From positions 579 through 5,811 of the forward strand of contig DEPS01000062.1 in the NCBI GenBank assembly GCA_002358875.1: a stretch of 5,233 nucleotides of DNA, in the 5' to 3' direction. Each line of letters begins with the position of its first letter. Positions within the stretch are counted from its first letter, which is position 1. This DNA is from Lachnospiraceae bacterium UBA3386. Lineage in GTDB: Bacteria > Bacillota > Clostridia > Lachnospirales > Lachnospiraceae. The notes beneath the pieces are model-generated. The model was not told the origin of the DNA. It ran no database searches and saw nothing but the letters and a program-made list of their open reading frames with translations. Made by a program: the position numbers and the translations under genes. Positions 1 to 5,233 of this stretch are shown here, one piece after another.

Positions 1-434
1 GTCAACAGGATCCTGTGGGATATTTCAGCAGGTTTTTTGTCCTGGCAAAACTTTTCAAGGACGGCAGCGGGGGCGAACCGCGAAAGGATCTGCGGAACCG
101 AAGTGAGTTTTTCAGGTACGGTATTATAGGAAAGTTCCCTGATGTCTACAATCGAGGGATAAAAAGAGGGAGCCGGGGCCTCTGTTTTCTGCGCCGGCCC
201 GTGGTCAGAGATATCGATCAGGAGCTCCTGGGGATAGTCCGTGTCCAGAAAATAGTCGTTATTGCCGCATACGGCATAAAGAGGAAGGCTCCCGGTATAT
301 TCTCGGATTCTGTCGATTTCTGTTTCGAGGTCACCGGCGATCAGGACCGCATCGACCCTGTCAAGCCGGTCTATGGCGAGACCTATGTTGTCGGCATAGG
401 TGTGGACGTCTGAGCAGACGAGAAGCTGGAGCAT
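1..434 (-). CDS. YfcE/MJ0936-type metallophosphoesterase, C-terminus cut by window edge
   Basis: This is the N-terminal 144 residues of a calcineurin-like phosphoesterase, probably a cytoplasmic metal-dependent phosphodiesterase or phosphatase; the substrate cannot be read from the sequence. Visible metal motifs are SDVH (D9, H11), AGDLE (D35) and CGNND (N58). The frame leaves the window while coding RILLT, where family members continue into the next metal motif, THGH; that histidine and the final GH motif lie outside. The start ATG (432-434) has GGAGG on the minus strand (443-447) eight bases upstream. Oddity: from GNND to the expected THGH there are about 85 residues, clearly more than usual for this family. 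The extra stretch (about residues 76-138) is rich in Pro and Ala in its first part. The gene lies 113 bases downstream of the toroid gene on the same strand. The family call is firm; the function is open. Confidence 0.85.
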   Translation of the reverse strand, partial: MLQLLVCSDVHTYADNIGLAIDRLDRVDAVLIAGDLETEIDRIREYTGSLPLYAVCGNNDYFLDTDYPQELLIDISDHGPAQKTEAPAPSFYPSIVDIRELSYNTVPEKLTSVPQILSRFAPAAVLEKFCQDKKPAEISHRILL

Positions 435-442
435 GGGACAGG

Positions 443-447
443 CCTCC
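443..447 (-). promoter_or_regulatory. Ribosome binding site of the metallophosphoesterase gene
   Basis: GGAGG reads on the minus strand eight bases before the ATG at 434. It supports this start, which also puts the SDVH metal motif at the expected distance from the N-terminus (residues 8-11). Confidence 0.7.
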
Positions 448-503
448 AAGAAGATTTTTTGCGGAGCTGCAGCGCCAAAGAACGCCAGGTTACATTAAGA
501 TTT

Positions 504-540
504 TTTATACAAAGAATATTTATACAAAGAATCTTTATAC
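504..540. repeat. 15-bp tandem direct repeat, about 2.5 copies
   Basis: TTTATACAAAGAAT occurs at 504-517 and again at 519-532, and TTTATAC starts a third, partial copy at 534-540, so the period is exactly 15 bases. On the minus strand each copy reads as TTTGTATAAA or GTATAAA and so carries a TATAAA box resembling a bacterial -10 element. The array lies between the stop of the toroid gene (548) and the start of the metallophosphoesterase (434), a natural place for a promoter or regulator site for the latter. No convincing -35 element was found at 16-18 bases from any of the boxes, so the promoter reading is only a guess. Confidence 0.7.
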
Positions 541-547
541 AGTCTTT

Positions 548-1792
548 TTACAGCAGAGCCTGCAGGCCCAGGATCAGGTGGGCTGCGGCGAAAGTGTAGG
601 GGCCTGTACGGGGGAGCTCGATGTCAGAAGGAAGATAGCAGTTCTCACCGGAAGCAGGTGAACGGAGATCCTTTTCCAGAATTTCGGAGGTGCGCCTGTA
701 GACATCTGCCATTTGGCGGGAGCCAAGGTCGCGGTTTTTGCGTGCGGCGGCAAGGGAACGCATGGCGTAGGCGGAGGCGATGTGTTTCCAGGGAGTATGG
801 GCGATGTAGGTACCTCCGGCGAAAGTTCCGTCGACGGATTCAACTTCGACCTGGCATTTTTCTTTGACAAAGCGTCTGAAAATGAATTCTGCCGCTGCGC
901 GCGGGGAGTAGTCCTGTGCGATCTCCTTTCGCAGTTCCTCAGGGAGTTCATAATAAAGGATAAGGTACATGGCCGTTACTGTCAGACGGGGACCGTCGGA
1001 GGAGCTGTATCCGAATGTTCCTCCCCGGTTTTTTTCATATATACCGATCAGGAGCTGGCGAAAGGCTTTTTCTTCCTCGGGGCGTTCAAGATATCCATAT
1101 TGAAGGAGGGCGTATAGAGCCCACCAGGTGTTGACAAGGCGGCACTCTTTTTTTCCTGCGCGGAGAATGAGCGGCCCCCAGCCGTCTTCACTGTGGAGAA
1201 ACCACAGATTGGACGCGATGTCGTCGTACAGATCGAATGATTCGATCGCTCCCGAGGCAGACTTTTTTTCCAGGGCAGCAAGACACAGGAGCATGGAGGT
1301 ATTGATCACGGTAGGGCGGTTCACGGTCTTGCTGGGAAGGCCCGTGGGCATTACACCTTCCGTGAGGGTCAGCATAGCGCTCCGGTAGGATTCGCGCTTT
1401 TTTTCATAATATCCGGAACCCCTGAGGGCAAGAAGACCTTCGCAGGTGTTGGCGTACTGAGGCTCGGAGGCGGTTCCCGTGATCCCCCAGTGGGCAGGAC
1501 GGGAGAGCAGCCAGTTGAGGAGAGAACGCTGTCTGGCCCGGATCTGGCGGCGTATTTTGGGGCGCGCAGACAGTGAAAAGCCGATACCCTCAAAAAAGCT
1601 GCAGATCGGAGGGGAGGCAAGATTCCAGATCAATAATATGAGAGCCGCTGCGGCAGCCAGATTTATGGCAGGAACAGGCCCCGCTTTCATGGCAGCAGCT
1701 GTTTCCAGGACGGAAGGGGGAAGAAAGCTGCCCCCGAAGAGGATAAGGGATGTAAGGGCTGCAGTAATGAGAAAACGAAGAAACGGCTTCAT
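548..1792 (-). CDS. Membrane-anchored alpha/alpha toroid-like protein (terpenoid cyclase/prenyltransferase fold), function unknown
   Basis: The product is a 414-residue protein that I cannot assign to a named family. The N-terminus has two hydrophobic segments (about residues 5-24 and 42-60), followed by a basic stretch (RPKIRRQIRARQR, 77-89), suggesting a membrane hairpin with the rest in the cytoplasm. The remainder carries recurring units of the type G/W-rich turn followed by a helix with an (N)T-x(3)-L-x-A-L pattern: about 101-128, 160-175, 203-230 (DGWG then NTWWALYALL), 257-282 (GGTFGYSSSDG then TAMYLILYYEL), 333-352 and 384-412. This resembles the helical repeats of squalene cyclases and prenyltransferases. 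I see neither the DxDD acid motif of class II cyclases nor an evident Asp/Cys/His zinc site, so enzymatic activity is doubtful. The ATG at 1792 is chosen for its AGGAG; the frame stays open to a TTG at 1882, which lacks a good site. The gene lies 206 bases after the exonuclease. Confidence 0.75.
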   Translation of the reverse strand: MKPFLRFLITAALTSLILFGGSFLPPSVLETAAAMKAGPVPAINLAAAAALILLIWNLASPPICSFFEGIGFSLSARPKIRRQIRARQRSLLNWLLSRPAHWGITGTASEPQYANTCEGLLALRGSGYYEKKRESYRSAMLTLTEGVMPTGLPSKTVNRPTVINTSMLLCLAALEKKSASGAIESFDLYDDIASNLWFLHSEDGWGPLILRAGKKECRLVNTWWALYALLQYGYLERPEEEKAFRQLLIGIYEKNRGGTFGYSSSDGPRLTVTAMYLILYYELPEELRKEIAQDYSPRAAAEFIFRRFVKEKCQVEVESVDGTFAGGTYIAHTPWKHIASAYAMRSLAAARKNRDLGSRQMADVYRRTSEILEKDLRSPASGENCYLPSDIELPRTGPYTFAAAHLILGLQALL

Positions 1793-1998
1793 GAAAACTC
1801 CTGTCTTATTCTGTCTGCGAAAGGCGCACCGGGCAGCAAAGCCCTGCTTTTCCAGAGGTTCATATAGAGCAGCGGTAAGCAATGCGGGGCGCCGGAAGCT
1901 GAGCAGTTACTTTTTTTTATATGTAAAAAAATTGCAAACATGCGGGAATCTGATATACTGTAAATGTTTGAGCGCATTGGAAGCCTGCATTGTGCGGT
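1793..1998. other. 206-base gap between exonuclease and toroid genes, with A/T tracts
   Basis: The gap holds two homopolymer-rich stretches, T-rich at about 1912-1921 and A-rich at about 1924-1931 on the plus strand. No stable GC stem is positioned before a T-run on the minus strand, so I see no clear intrinsic terminator for the exonuclease gene. The AT-rich block could carry a promoter for the toroid gene, since TATAAA reads on the minus strand, but no matching -35 hexamer was found. Whether the exonuclease and toroid genes are co-transcribed is therefore undecided. Confidence 0.4.
1798..1802 (-). promoter_or_regulatory. Ribosome binding site deciding the toroid gene start
   Basis: AGGAG on the minus strand, five bases before the ATG at 1790-1792. 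It favours this start over the longer version from the TTG at 1882, and it places the hydrophobic segment right at the N-terminus. Confidence 0.65.
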
Positions 1999-2655
1999 TT
2001 ATTCCGCAGGAAATTCAATGCTTCCGAAATCGAACATGTCGCCCATAGTGAAGGTGTGGCCGGAAAAAGCGTCGATGACGAGCCTGCGAAGGCGGTCAAA
2101 GGAGCTGCTGTCCCGGCTCTCCACATACAGCATGGAAGTAGTCCTGGCATCTGCGAGACCGTCGTGTTCACGGCCTGAAAAGTCGAGCCCTGCAAGCGTC
2201 ACGGCGCGGCCCAGGTTCATCTGTTTTTTGATGTGCAGAAGATCACAGAATTCCTGCTGGAAATCATGCCAGTGGTTGAACATGTACCGCAGTCCGGTGA
2301 TTTCCTGGATGTTTTTCAGTCTGGTTTCGTTCATGACCTGCCAGATATCGCTGTCGCTCCAGGAATAGATTTCATAATCCTCCCCGCACCAGTCTATAAA
2401 AATGGGAAGGATGTCTGCGAAAGAAGAAGCTTCCGCAATATCTTCTGTCGAGATCCCGGTGAGTTTTCTGTATTTGGCATAGATTTTATTAACGAAGGAT
2501 GGGCGGACGAATTCGCAGAAGCTTCCGACCTCCCGGTTTTGGTCATCCAGTTTGACGGCGCCGATCTCAATGATTTCCTGTGTGCAGATCTCGCGTTCGC
2601 TGCTGAAGCTGTGGGGTATTGGGTGCATTTCCAGATCAATGAATATTTTGTGCAT
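1999..2655 (-). CDS. DEDDh 3'-5' exonuclease, ERI-1/KapD-like
   Basis: The product is a 218-residue RNase T/DnaQ-type exonuclease expected to remove nucleotides from the 3' end of RNA or DNA using two metal ions. All five DEDDh positions are visible: D7 and E9 in FIDLEM, an Asp in SWSDSD (most likely D103), and H164 and D169 in REHDGLADA. The stretch FVRPSF...LTGIST (49-70) and the SW-x-D-x-D form of motif II point to the ERI-1/KapD branch rather than to the DNA polymerase epsilon subunit. In Bacillus, KapD was described as an inhibitor of the KinA route to sporulation; whether that role applies here is not known. A tail of about 35 residues (184-218) follows the catalytic core. The ATG at 2655 has GGGAG five bases upstream (2661-2665). 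The gene is divergent from the rightward group. Confidence 0.88.
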   Translation of the reverse strand: MHKIFIDLEMHPIPHSFSSEREICTQEIIEIGAVKLDDQNREVGSFCEFVRPSFVNKIYAKYRKLTGISTEDIAEASSFADILPIFIDWCGEDYEIYSWSDSDIWQVMNETRLKNIQEITGLRYMFNHWHDFQQEFCDLLHIKKQMNLGRAVTLAGLDFSGREHDGLADARTTSMLYVESRDSSSFDRLRRLVIDAFSGHTFTMGDMFDFGSIEFPAE

Positions 2656-2850
2656 GGTTTCTCCCTGTAAATGTCCGATCCGGCTGTCATTTTATTCATA
2701 CATGTTTGTGAACAAGAGGTCATAAACACAAGTATGATCTGCCTTCAGTTATTATATATTCTGTAGGTCAAGGCGATCACAGCCGCGTTTTTAGGAAACG
2801 GCATAAGGAGATTGTACCACACTTTTTATCATTATGGGGATTTTGAGATT
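2656..2850. promoter_or_regulatory. Divergent intergenic region, likely promoters for both directions
   Basis: Two gene groups diverge from here, so both must be promoted within or near it. Candidate -10 boxes are TATGAT at 2733-2738 and TATATT at 2755-2760 (plus), and TAAAAT on the minus strand at 2689-2694. None has a good TTGACA-like partner at the normal distance (TTGTTC on the minus strand lies 15 bases from TAAAAT), so individual promoters are not called. The right end contains AAGGAG at 2805-2810 just before a possible TTG start. Confidence 0.35.
2661..2665 (-). promoter_or_regulatory. Ribosome binding site of the exonuclease gene
   Basis: GGGAG on the minus strand, five bases before the ATG at 2653-2655. 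The first residues after this start (MHKIFIDLEM) enter the catalytic motif directly, as usual for this family. Confidence 0.6.
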
Positions 2851-3636
2851 ATGGTGATAAAAAAGATCAGCGAAGCCAGGTCCGGCATCTTTTTTGTAAA
2901 AGAATATCAGGTGGAAGGCGGGGCTGATCCTGTCAGCCTGATCCGGAAGCTGCAGGCGGGTACGGATGATGTTCAGGAGGTGGTTACATATGTCTTTAGC
3001 GACAGTGATCCGCTGGGCCTGGACACGCGAAGCTTTACTCCTGAGGAATTTTTTGAGGTCGTCCCCCGCATGGAGGTCTACGGGCCGGAGCTGGCCTTTG
3101 ATGTGATCGTCCGCACAGAAGGTCATCCTGTGACGGTGGAGCTTACGCATGGGGAGAATTCTATTTTCATAAATTCTCTGGACCGAGATGTGGAGCTGGA
3201 GGATCTGCTCGGGTCGGAGCCGGGAGCGGGCAATACAGACGGGATAATAACTGAAAAGACAGGGATACATGACAGCATTTCCGAAATGGCTCAAAAGCTT
3301 GAAGGTGTAATCTGCCGCAGCACCAGTGCAAATGCCTGGCAATTCGGGAAAGATTTGACAGGAAAGAGAAAGGACGCTGTTGAGAACAGCTGGAAGGCAG
3401 CGATGATGTCTTTACTCCTTTCTGAGTGCGGGAATTTTGAAGGATACGACATGGATCGTGTGATCAGGATGTGCCTGATCCAGGGGCTTTCCGATATGTT
3501 AAGCCCGGAACCGGAGTCCTGGCCCGGGATTATTGAGCCCGGGATAAAGGGGCAGATCATTGACCTTCTGAGGGAAATGAAAGAAGGAAAGACTTCCGAG
3601 GCAGAATTGTTTGCAGAAATTGTCGGGAAGGATTAA
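2851..3636 (+). CDS. Unknown protein with degenerate HD-like C-terminal domain, upstream of VTC
   Basis: The product is 261 residues and not a family I can name. Residues 1-115 look like a mixed alpha/beta domain, and residues 116-140 a linker. Residues about 145-261 follow the layout of HDDC2/YfbR-type HD phosphohydrolases: VENSWKAAMMSLLL (177-190) for the usual AEHSWR-x-A, then DMDRVIRMCLIQGLSD (200-215) for DLDR-x-L-x-MALIHDL-x-E, then EGKTSEAELFAEIV (245-258) for EGKTPEARF-x-K-x-x-D. The metal ligands are replaced: His by N179, His-Asp by Q211-G212, and the last Asp by V258, so catalysis is unlikely. The protein stops where canonical members continue. The start is uncertain: the ATG at 2851 has only a weak site (GGGGA ten bases upstream), and the frame extends to a TTG at 2812. 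The gene lies 43 bases before the VTC gene on the same strand, probably in one operon. The HD relation is by eye only. Confidence 0.8.
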   Translation: MVIKKISEARSGIFFVKEYQVEGGADPVSLIRKLQAGTDDVQEVVTYVFSDSDPLGLDTRSFTPEEFFEVVPRMEVYGPELAFDVIVRTEGHPVTVELTHGENSIFINSLDRDVELEDLLGSEPGAGNTDGIITEKTGIHDSISEMAQKLEGVICRSTSANAWQFGKDLTGKRKDAVENSWKAAMMSLLLSECGNFEGYDMDRVIRMCLIQGLSDMLSPEPESWPGIIEPGIKGQIIDLLREMKEGKTSEAELFAEIVGKD

Positions 3637-3663
3637 GGTAATAATAAGGGTAAAAAAACTGAC

Positions 3664-3669
3664 GGGGAG
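3664..3669 (+). promoter_or_regulatory. Ribosome binding site for the GTG start of the VTC gene
   Basis: GGGGAG lies ten bases before the GTG at 3680. An ATG at 3670 is nearer but out of frame and reaches a stop after six codons, so GTG is the likely start. Confidence 0.5.
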
Positions 3670-3679
3670 ATGATAAAAA

Positions 3680-4396
3680 GTGGCAAATAAATCAATTGAG
3701 CCCAAGTTCAGGCATGAGCTGAAGTATCTGTGTTCGTTGGCTGAGCTCAGGATGCTGGAGACGCGGCTCCAGAATGTTATGAAACCGGATCCTCATACTG
3801 ATGAAAACGGGTGTTATCTGATCCGCAGCACGTATTTTGATGATCTTTATGACAGGTGTCTGAATGAAAATGAAAGCGGGGTGAGCCCGCGTGAAAAGTG
3901 GAGGGTGCGCATATACAATTGCAGCGATAAAAGGATCTCGCTGGAGTGCAAGCGCAAGGAATACGGCATGATCCAGAAGAAGAGCTGCAGGATCACCAGG
4001 GACCAGTACGAAAAAATGGCCAGGCTTGAGCCTGTTCCGATCACGGACAGCAACCCGCCCCTCCTCAACAGGATGCTTCTGGAACAGCGCACGCATCTGA
4101 TGCAGCCCAGGGTGATCGTACAGTATCTTCGAAAGCCCTTCATCTGTGAAGAAGGAAACGTCCGCATCACCTTTGATATGAATATCACGTCCTCTCCTTC
4201 CTTCGACCGGTTTTTTGAGAGGGATATCCTGGAGAGGCCTGTCCTGCCAAAGGGGCAGCATCTTCTGGAAGTAAAGTTCGACGAATACCTTCCGGACTAT
4301 ATTTATCACGCCATCCAGATGACGAACATGCGCCTGGAGACGTTTTCAAAGTATTATCTGTGCAGGCAGTACAACCTGCGCGGATTCCTTTTATGA
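3680..4396 (+). CDS. VTC domain protein, polyphosphate polymerase-like
   Basis: The product is a stand-alone 238-residue VTC domain, the catalytic domain of yeast Vtc4, which makes polyphosphate from ATP inside a beta-barrel tunnel lined with basic residues (triphosphate tunnel metalloenzyme superfamily). The tunnel motifs are in order: RHELKY (R11, E13, K15), RSTYFDD (R49, Y52, D54), KWRVRIY (R75, R77), LECKRK (E89, K91), QKKS (K100, K101), PRVIVQYLRK (R144, R151), VRITFD (R162, D166), LLEVKFDEYLPDYI (E197, K199) and SKYYLC (S223, K224). Nothing key appears missing, so it is probably active. There is no SPX domain and no membrane segment, as usual for bacterial homologues, so control and membrane attachment must come from partners. 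The neighbours are the pseudo-HD gene 43 bases before and a DUF4956 membrane protein 75 bases after. The product may be polyphosphate or another triphosphate-derived compound; the sequence cannot tell. Confidence 0.93.
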   Translation: MANKSIEPKFRHELKYLCSLAELRMLETRLQNVMKPDPHTDENGCYLIRSTYFDDLYDRCLNENESGVSPREKWRVRIYNCSDKRISLECKRKEYGMIQKKSCRITRDQYEKMARLEPVPITDSNPPLLNRMLLEQRTHLMQPRVIVQYLRKPFICEEGNVRITFDMNITSSPSFDRFFERDILERPVLPKGQHLLEVKFDEYLPDYIYHAIQMTNMRLETFSKYYLCRQYNLRGFLL

Positions 4397-4460
4397 GCAG
4401 CGGTCAGGTATTTTTTAAGTCATTTTACAGGGATTGAGTATAACTGAAAAAGGTAAAAAA

Positions 4461-4466
4461 AGGAGG
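4461..4466 (+). promoter_or_regulatory. Strong ribosome binding site of the DUF4956 gene
   Basis: AGGAGG in an A-rich context, five bases before the ATG at 4472. It is the strongest ribosome binding site in the rightward group, suggesting the membrane protein is translated independently of the VTC gene. Confidence 0.65.
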
Positions 4467-4471
4467 AAAAC

Positions 4472-5149
4472 ATGTCATTTTCTGATATTTTCAAAAAGTC
4501 GTTTCTGCAGGGATATTCCACAATAGAGCTCAGCACCAAGGGGATCATTGTCGCACTGTGCTTTTCGCTTGTGCTGGGACTGTATATCTTTTTCTGCTAC
4601 AGGCTTCTGACACGCAGGACTTTTTATTCCAAAAACTTCAACATTTCACTGGTATGCATGTCGCTGATCACGACGGCGATCATCCTGACGATCCAGTCGA
4701 GCGTCGTCGTTTCACTCGGTATGGTCGGCGCGCTCTCCATCGTCCGTTTCCGTACAGCTATTAAAGAACCTATGGATCTGGTCTTCCTTTACTGGGCGAT
4801 CAGCGTAGGTATCATCTGCGGCGCGGGTCTGTCGGAGATCGCGATCATCCTGTCGATCGTGGTGACAGTGGCTGTTTTTGTGCTCAGCCGCATTCCGCTG
4901 GGCAAAGCTCCCATGATCCTTGTTGTAAATTCCGAAAACGACAATGAAACAAATAAGAAGATCCGCCAGATCATTCGCAGAAACTGTGGTTTTTACACTG
5001 AAAAATCCCGTAATGTCACCGGGAGCCAGCTCAATCTTGTCGTTGAGCTGTCCGTAAAAGAAGGTACTGCTTTGACAAATGAGCTGTCTGCTATGCGCAC
5101 GGTCCATTCCGTTTCGCTCCTGTCCCATGACGGTGAGGTCACATTCTGA
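4472..5149 (+). CDS. DUF4956 family membrane protein
   Basis: The product is a 225-residue integral membrane protein of the DUF4956 family, recognised by its signature GMVGALSIVRFRTAIKEP (83-100). Hydrophobic segments lie at about 24-43, 58-82, 103-119 and 122-139. Residues about 145-225 form a soluble C-terminal domain with alternating strands and helices (MILVVN, then a helix around 160-170, then LNLVVELSV, then HSVSLLS), which resembles a small ferredoxin- or ACT-like fold; this fold call is inference. The biochemical role of the family is not established as far as I know. It is often found next to VTC-domain genes, and often with CotH-kinase genes, in bacterial genomes (from recall). The conserved basic residues R92, R94 and K98 beside the membrane segments would suit contact with an anionic polymer such as polyphosphate, a guess by analogy with the membrane part of the yeast VTC complex. 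The full-length reading has a clear start and stop. Confidence 0.92.
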   Translation: MSFSDIFKKSFLQGYSTIELSTKGIIVALCFSLVLGLYIFFCYRLLTRRTFYSKNFNISLVCMSLITTAIILTIQSSVVVSLGMVGALSIVRFRTAIKEPMDLVFLYWAISVGIICGAGLSEIAIILSIVVTVAVFVLSRIPLGKAPMILVVNSENDNETNKKIRQIIRRNCGFYTEKSRNVTGSQLNLVVELSVKEGTALTNELSAMRTVHSVSLLSHDGEVTF

Positions 5150-5186
5150 TATGATGGATTATTTTAAAAGATAAAGGGATGTTTTG

Positions 5187-5233
5187 ATGGAAATATCTCA
5201 GTTTGATTATCAAATGTACCAGGATGAGATCGC
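5187..5233 (+). CDS. Start of a further gene, cut by the window edge
   Basis: Only 15 codons and two bases are visible, starting MEISQFDYQMYQDEI. The ATG at 5187 is preceded by AAAGGG (5173-5178) at eight bases. It follows the DUF4956 stop by 37 bases on the same strand, so it probably belongs to the same operon. There is no hydrophobic signal peptide in the visible part, so if a CotH-type secreted or lipoprotein gene follows in this locus, this short start does not look like it. The family cannot be named from this much sequence. Confidence 0.55.
   Translation, partial: MEISQFDYQMYQDEI

Noticed and set aside
463..476. Near-palindrome GGAGCTGCAGCGCC upstream of the phosphoesterase gene
   Set aside because: It has one mismatch and no loop, and on the minus strand it is followed by an A-run rather than a T-run; an operator is possible but nothing else supports it.
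217..1056. Shared CGATCAGGAGCT at about 217 and about 1045
   Set aside because: Both copies encode Leu-Leu-Ile within separate genes using the same codons; a coincidence of codon use rather than a repeat element.
713..1117. Open plus-strand frame of 134 codons inside the toroid gene
   Set aside because: It lies fully opposite the well-supported minus-strand gene, has no good ribosome binding site and encodes a low-order, Gly/Phe-rich sequence without a recognisable domain; it is a shadow frame.
1993..2008. Inverted repeat TGCGG-loop-CCGCA spanning the exonuclease stop codon
   Set aside because: The stem is only five base pairs and is not followed by a T-run on the minus strand, so it does not qualify as an intrinsic terminator.
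2834..2857. Seven-codon frame MGILRLW overlapping the ATG at 2851, a possible leader peptide
   Set aside because: No properly spaced ribosome binding site (AAGGAG is 23 bases away) and no attenuator-like structure around it.
3692..4309. Long minus-strand frame of 205 codons opposite the VTC gene
   Set aside because: The plus-strand reading has a full set of VTC motifs. The minus reading shows no family features and arises from codon bias on the other strand.
5151..5174. Seven-codon frame MMDYFKR between DUF4956 and the next gene
   Set aside because: Too short, with no ribosome binding site of its own in a good position; expected by chance.

Overview
The window looks like chromosomal DNA from a Gram-positive anaerobe of the Clostridia, most likely Lachnospiraceae-like. 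The grounds are strong AGGAG/GGAGG ribosome binding sites, mid-range GC, tightly packed genes, a VTC-domain gene followed by a DUF4956 gene, and a KapD-like exonuclease. This assignment is inference from gene content; there is no rRNA or marker gene in the window to confirm it. No tRNA, CRISPR array, transposase or phage gene was seen.

Layout: the genes diverge from a short intergenic region at about 2656-2850. Leftward (minus strand) run three genes. The first is a DEDDh 3'-5' exonuclease of the ERI-1/KapD type (2655-1999). The second is a membrane-anchored protein that looks like an alpha/alpha toroid of the terpenoid cyclase/prenyltransferase fold (1792-548). The third is the N-terminal part of a YfcE/MJ0936-type metallophosphoesterase (434 to the left edge), with an unusual insertion between two of its metal motifs. 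A 15-bp tandem repeat carrying TATAAA-like boxes lies between the last two, just past the toroid stop codon and in the leader region of the phosphoesterase.

Rightward (plus strand) runs a compact, probably co-transcribed group. It starts with an unrecognised protein whose C-terminal half resembles an HDDC2/YfbR-type HD domain with all expected metal ligands replaced (2851-3636). Next come a stand-alone VTC (polyphosphate-polymerase-like, triphosphate-tunnel fold) protein (3680-4396) and a DUF4956 membrane protein (4472-5149). A further gene begins at 5187 and runs off the right edge.

Working idea (inference): the rightward genes form a membrane-associated module. The VTC protein would be the soluble catalytic domain on the cytoplasmic face, DUF4956 the membrane partner with a cytoplasmic C-terminal domain, and the pseudo-HD protein a regulatory or scaffold subunit. 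The degenerate HD protein directly upstream of VTC is the most distinctive feature of the window. Nothing in the sequence ties the leftward genes functionally to the rightward module.
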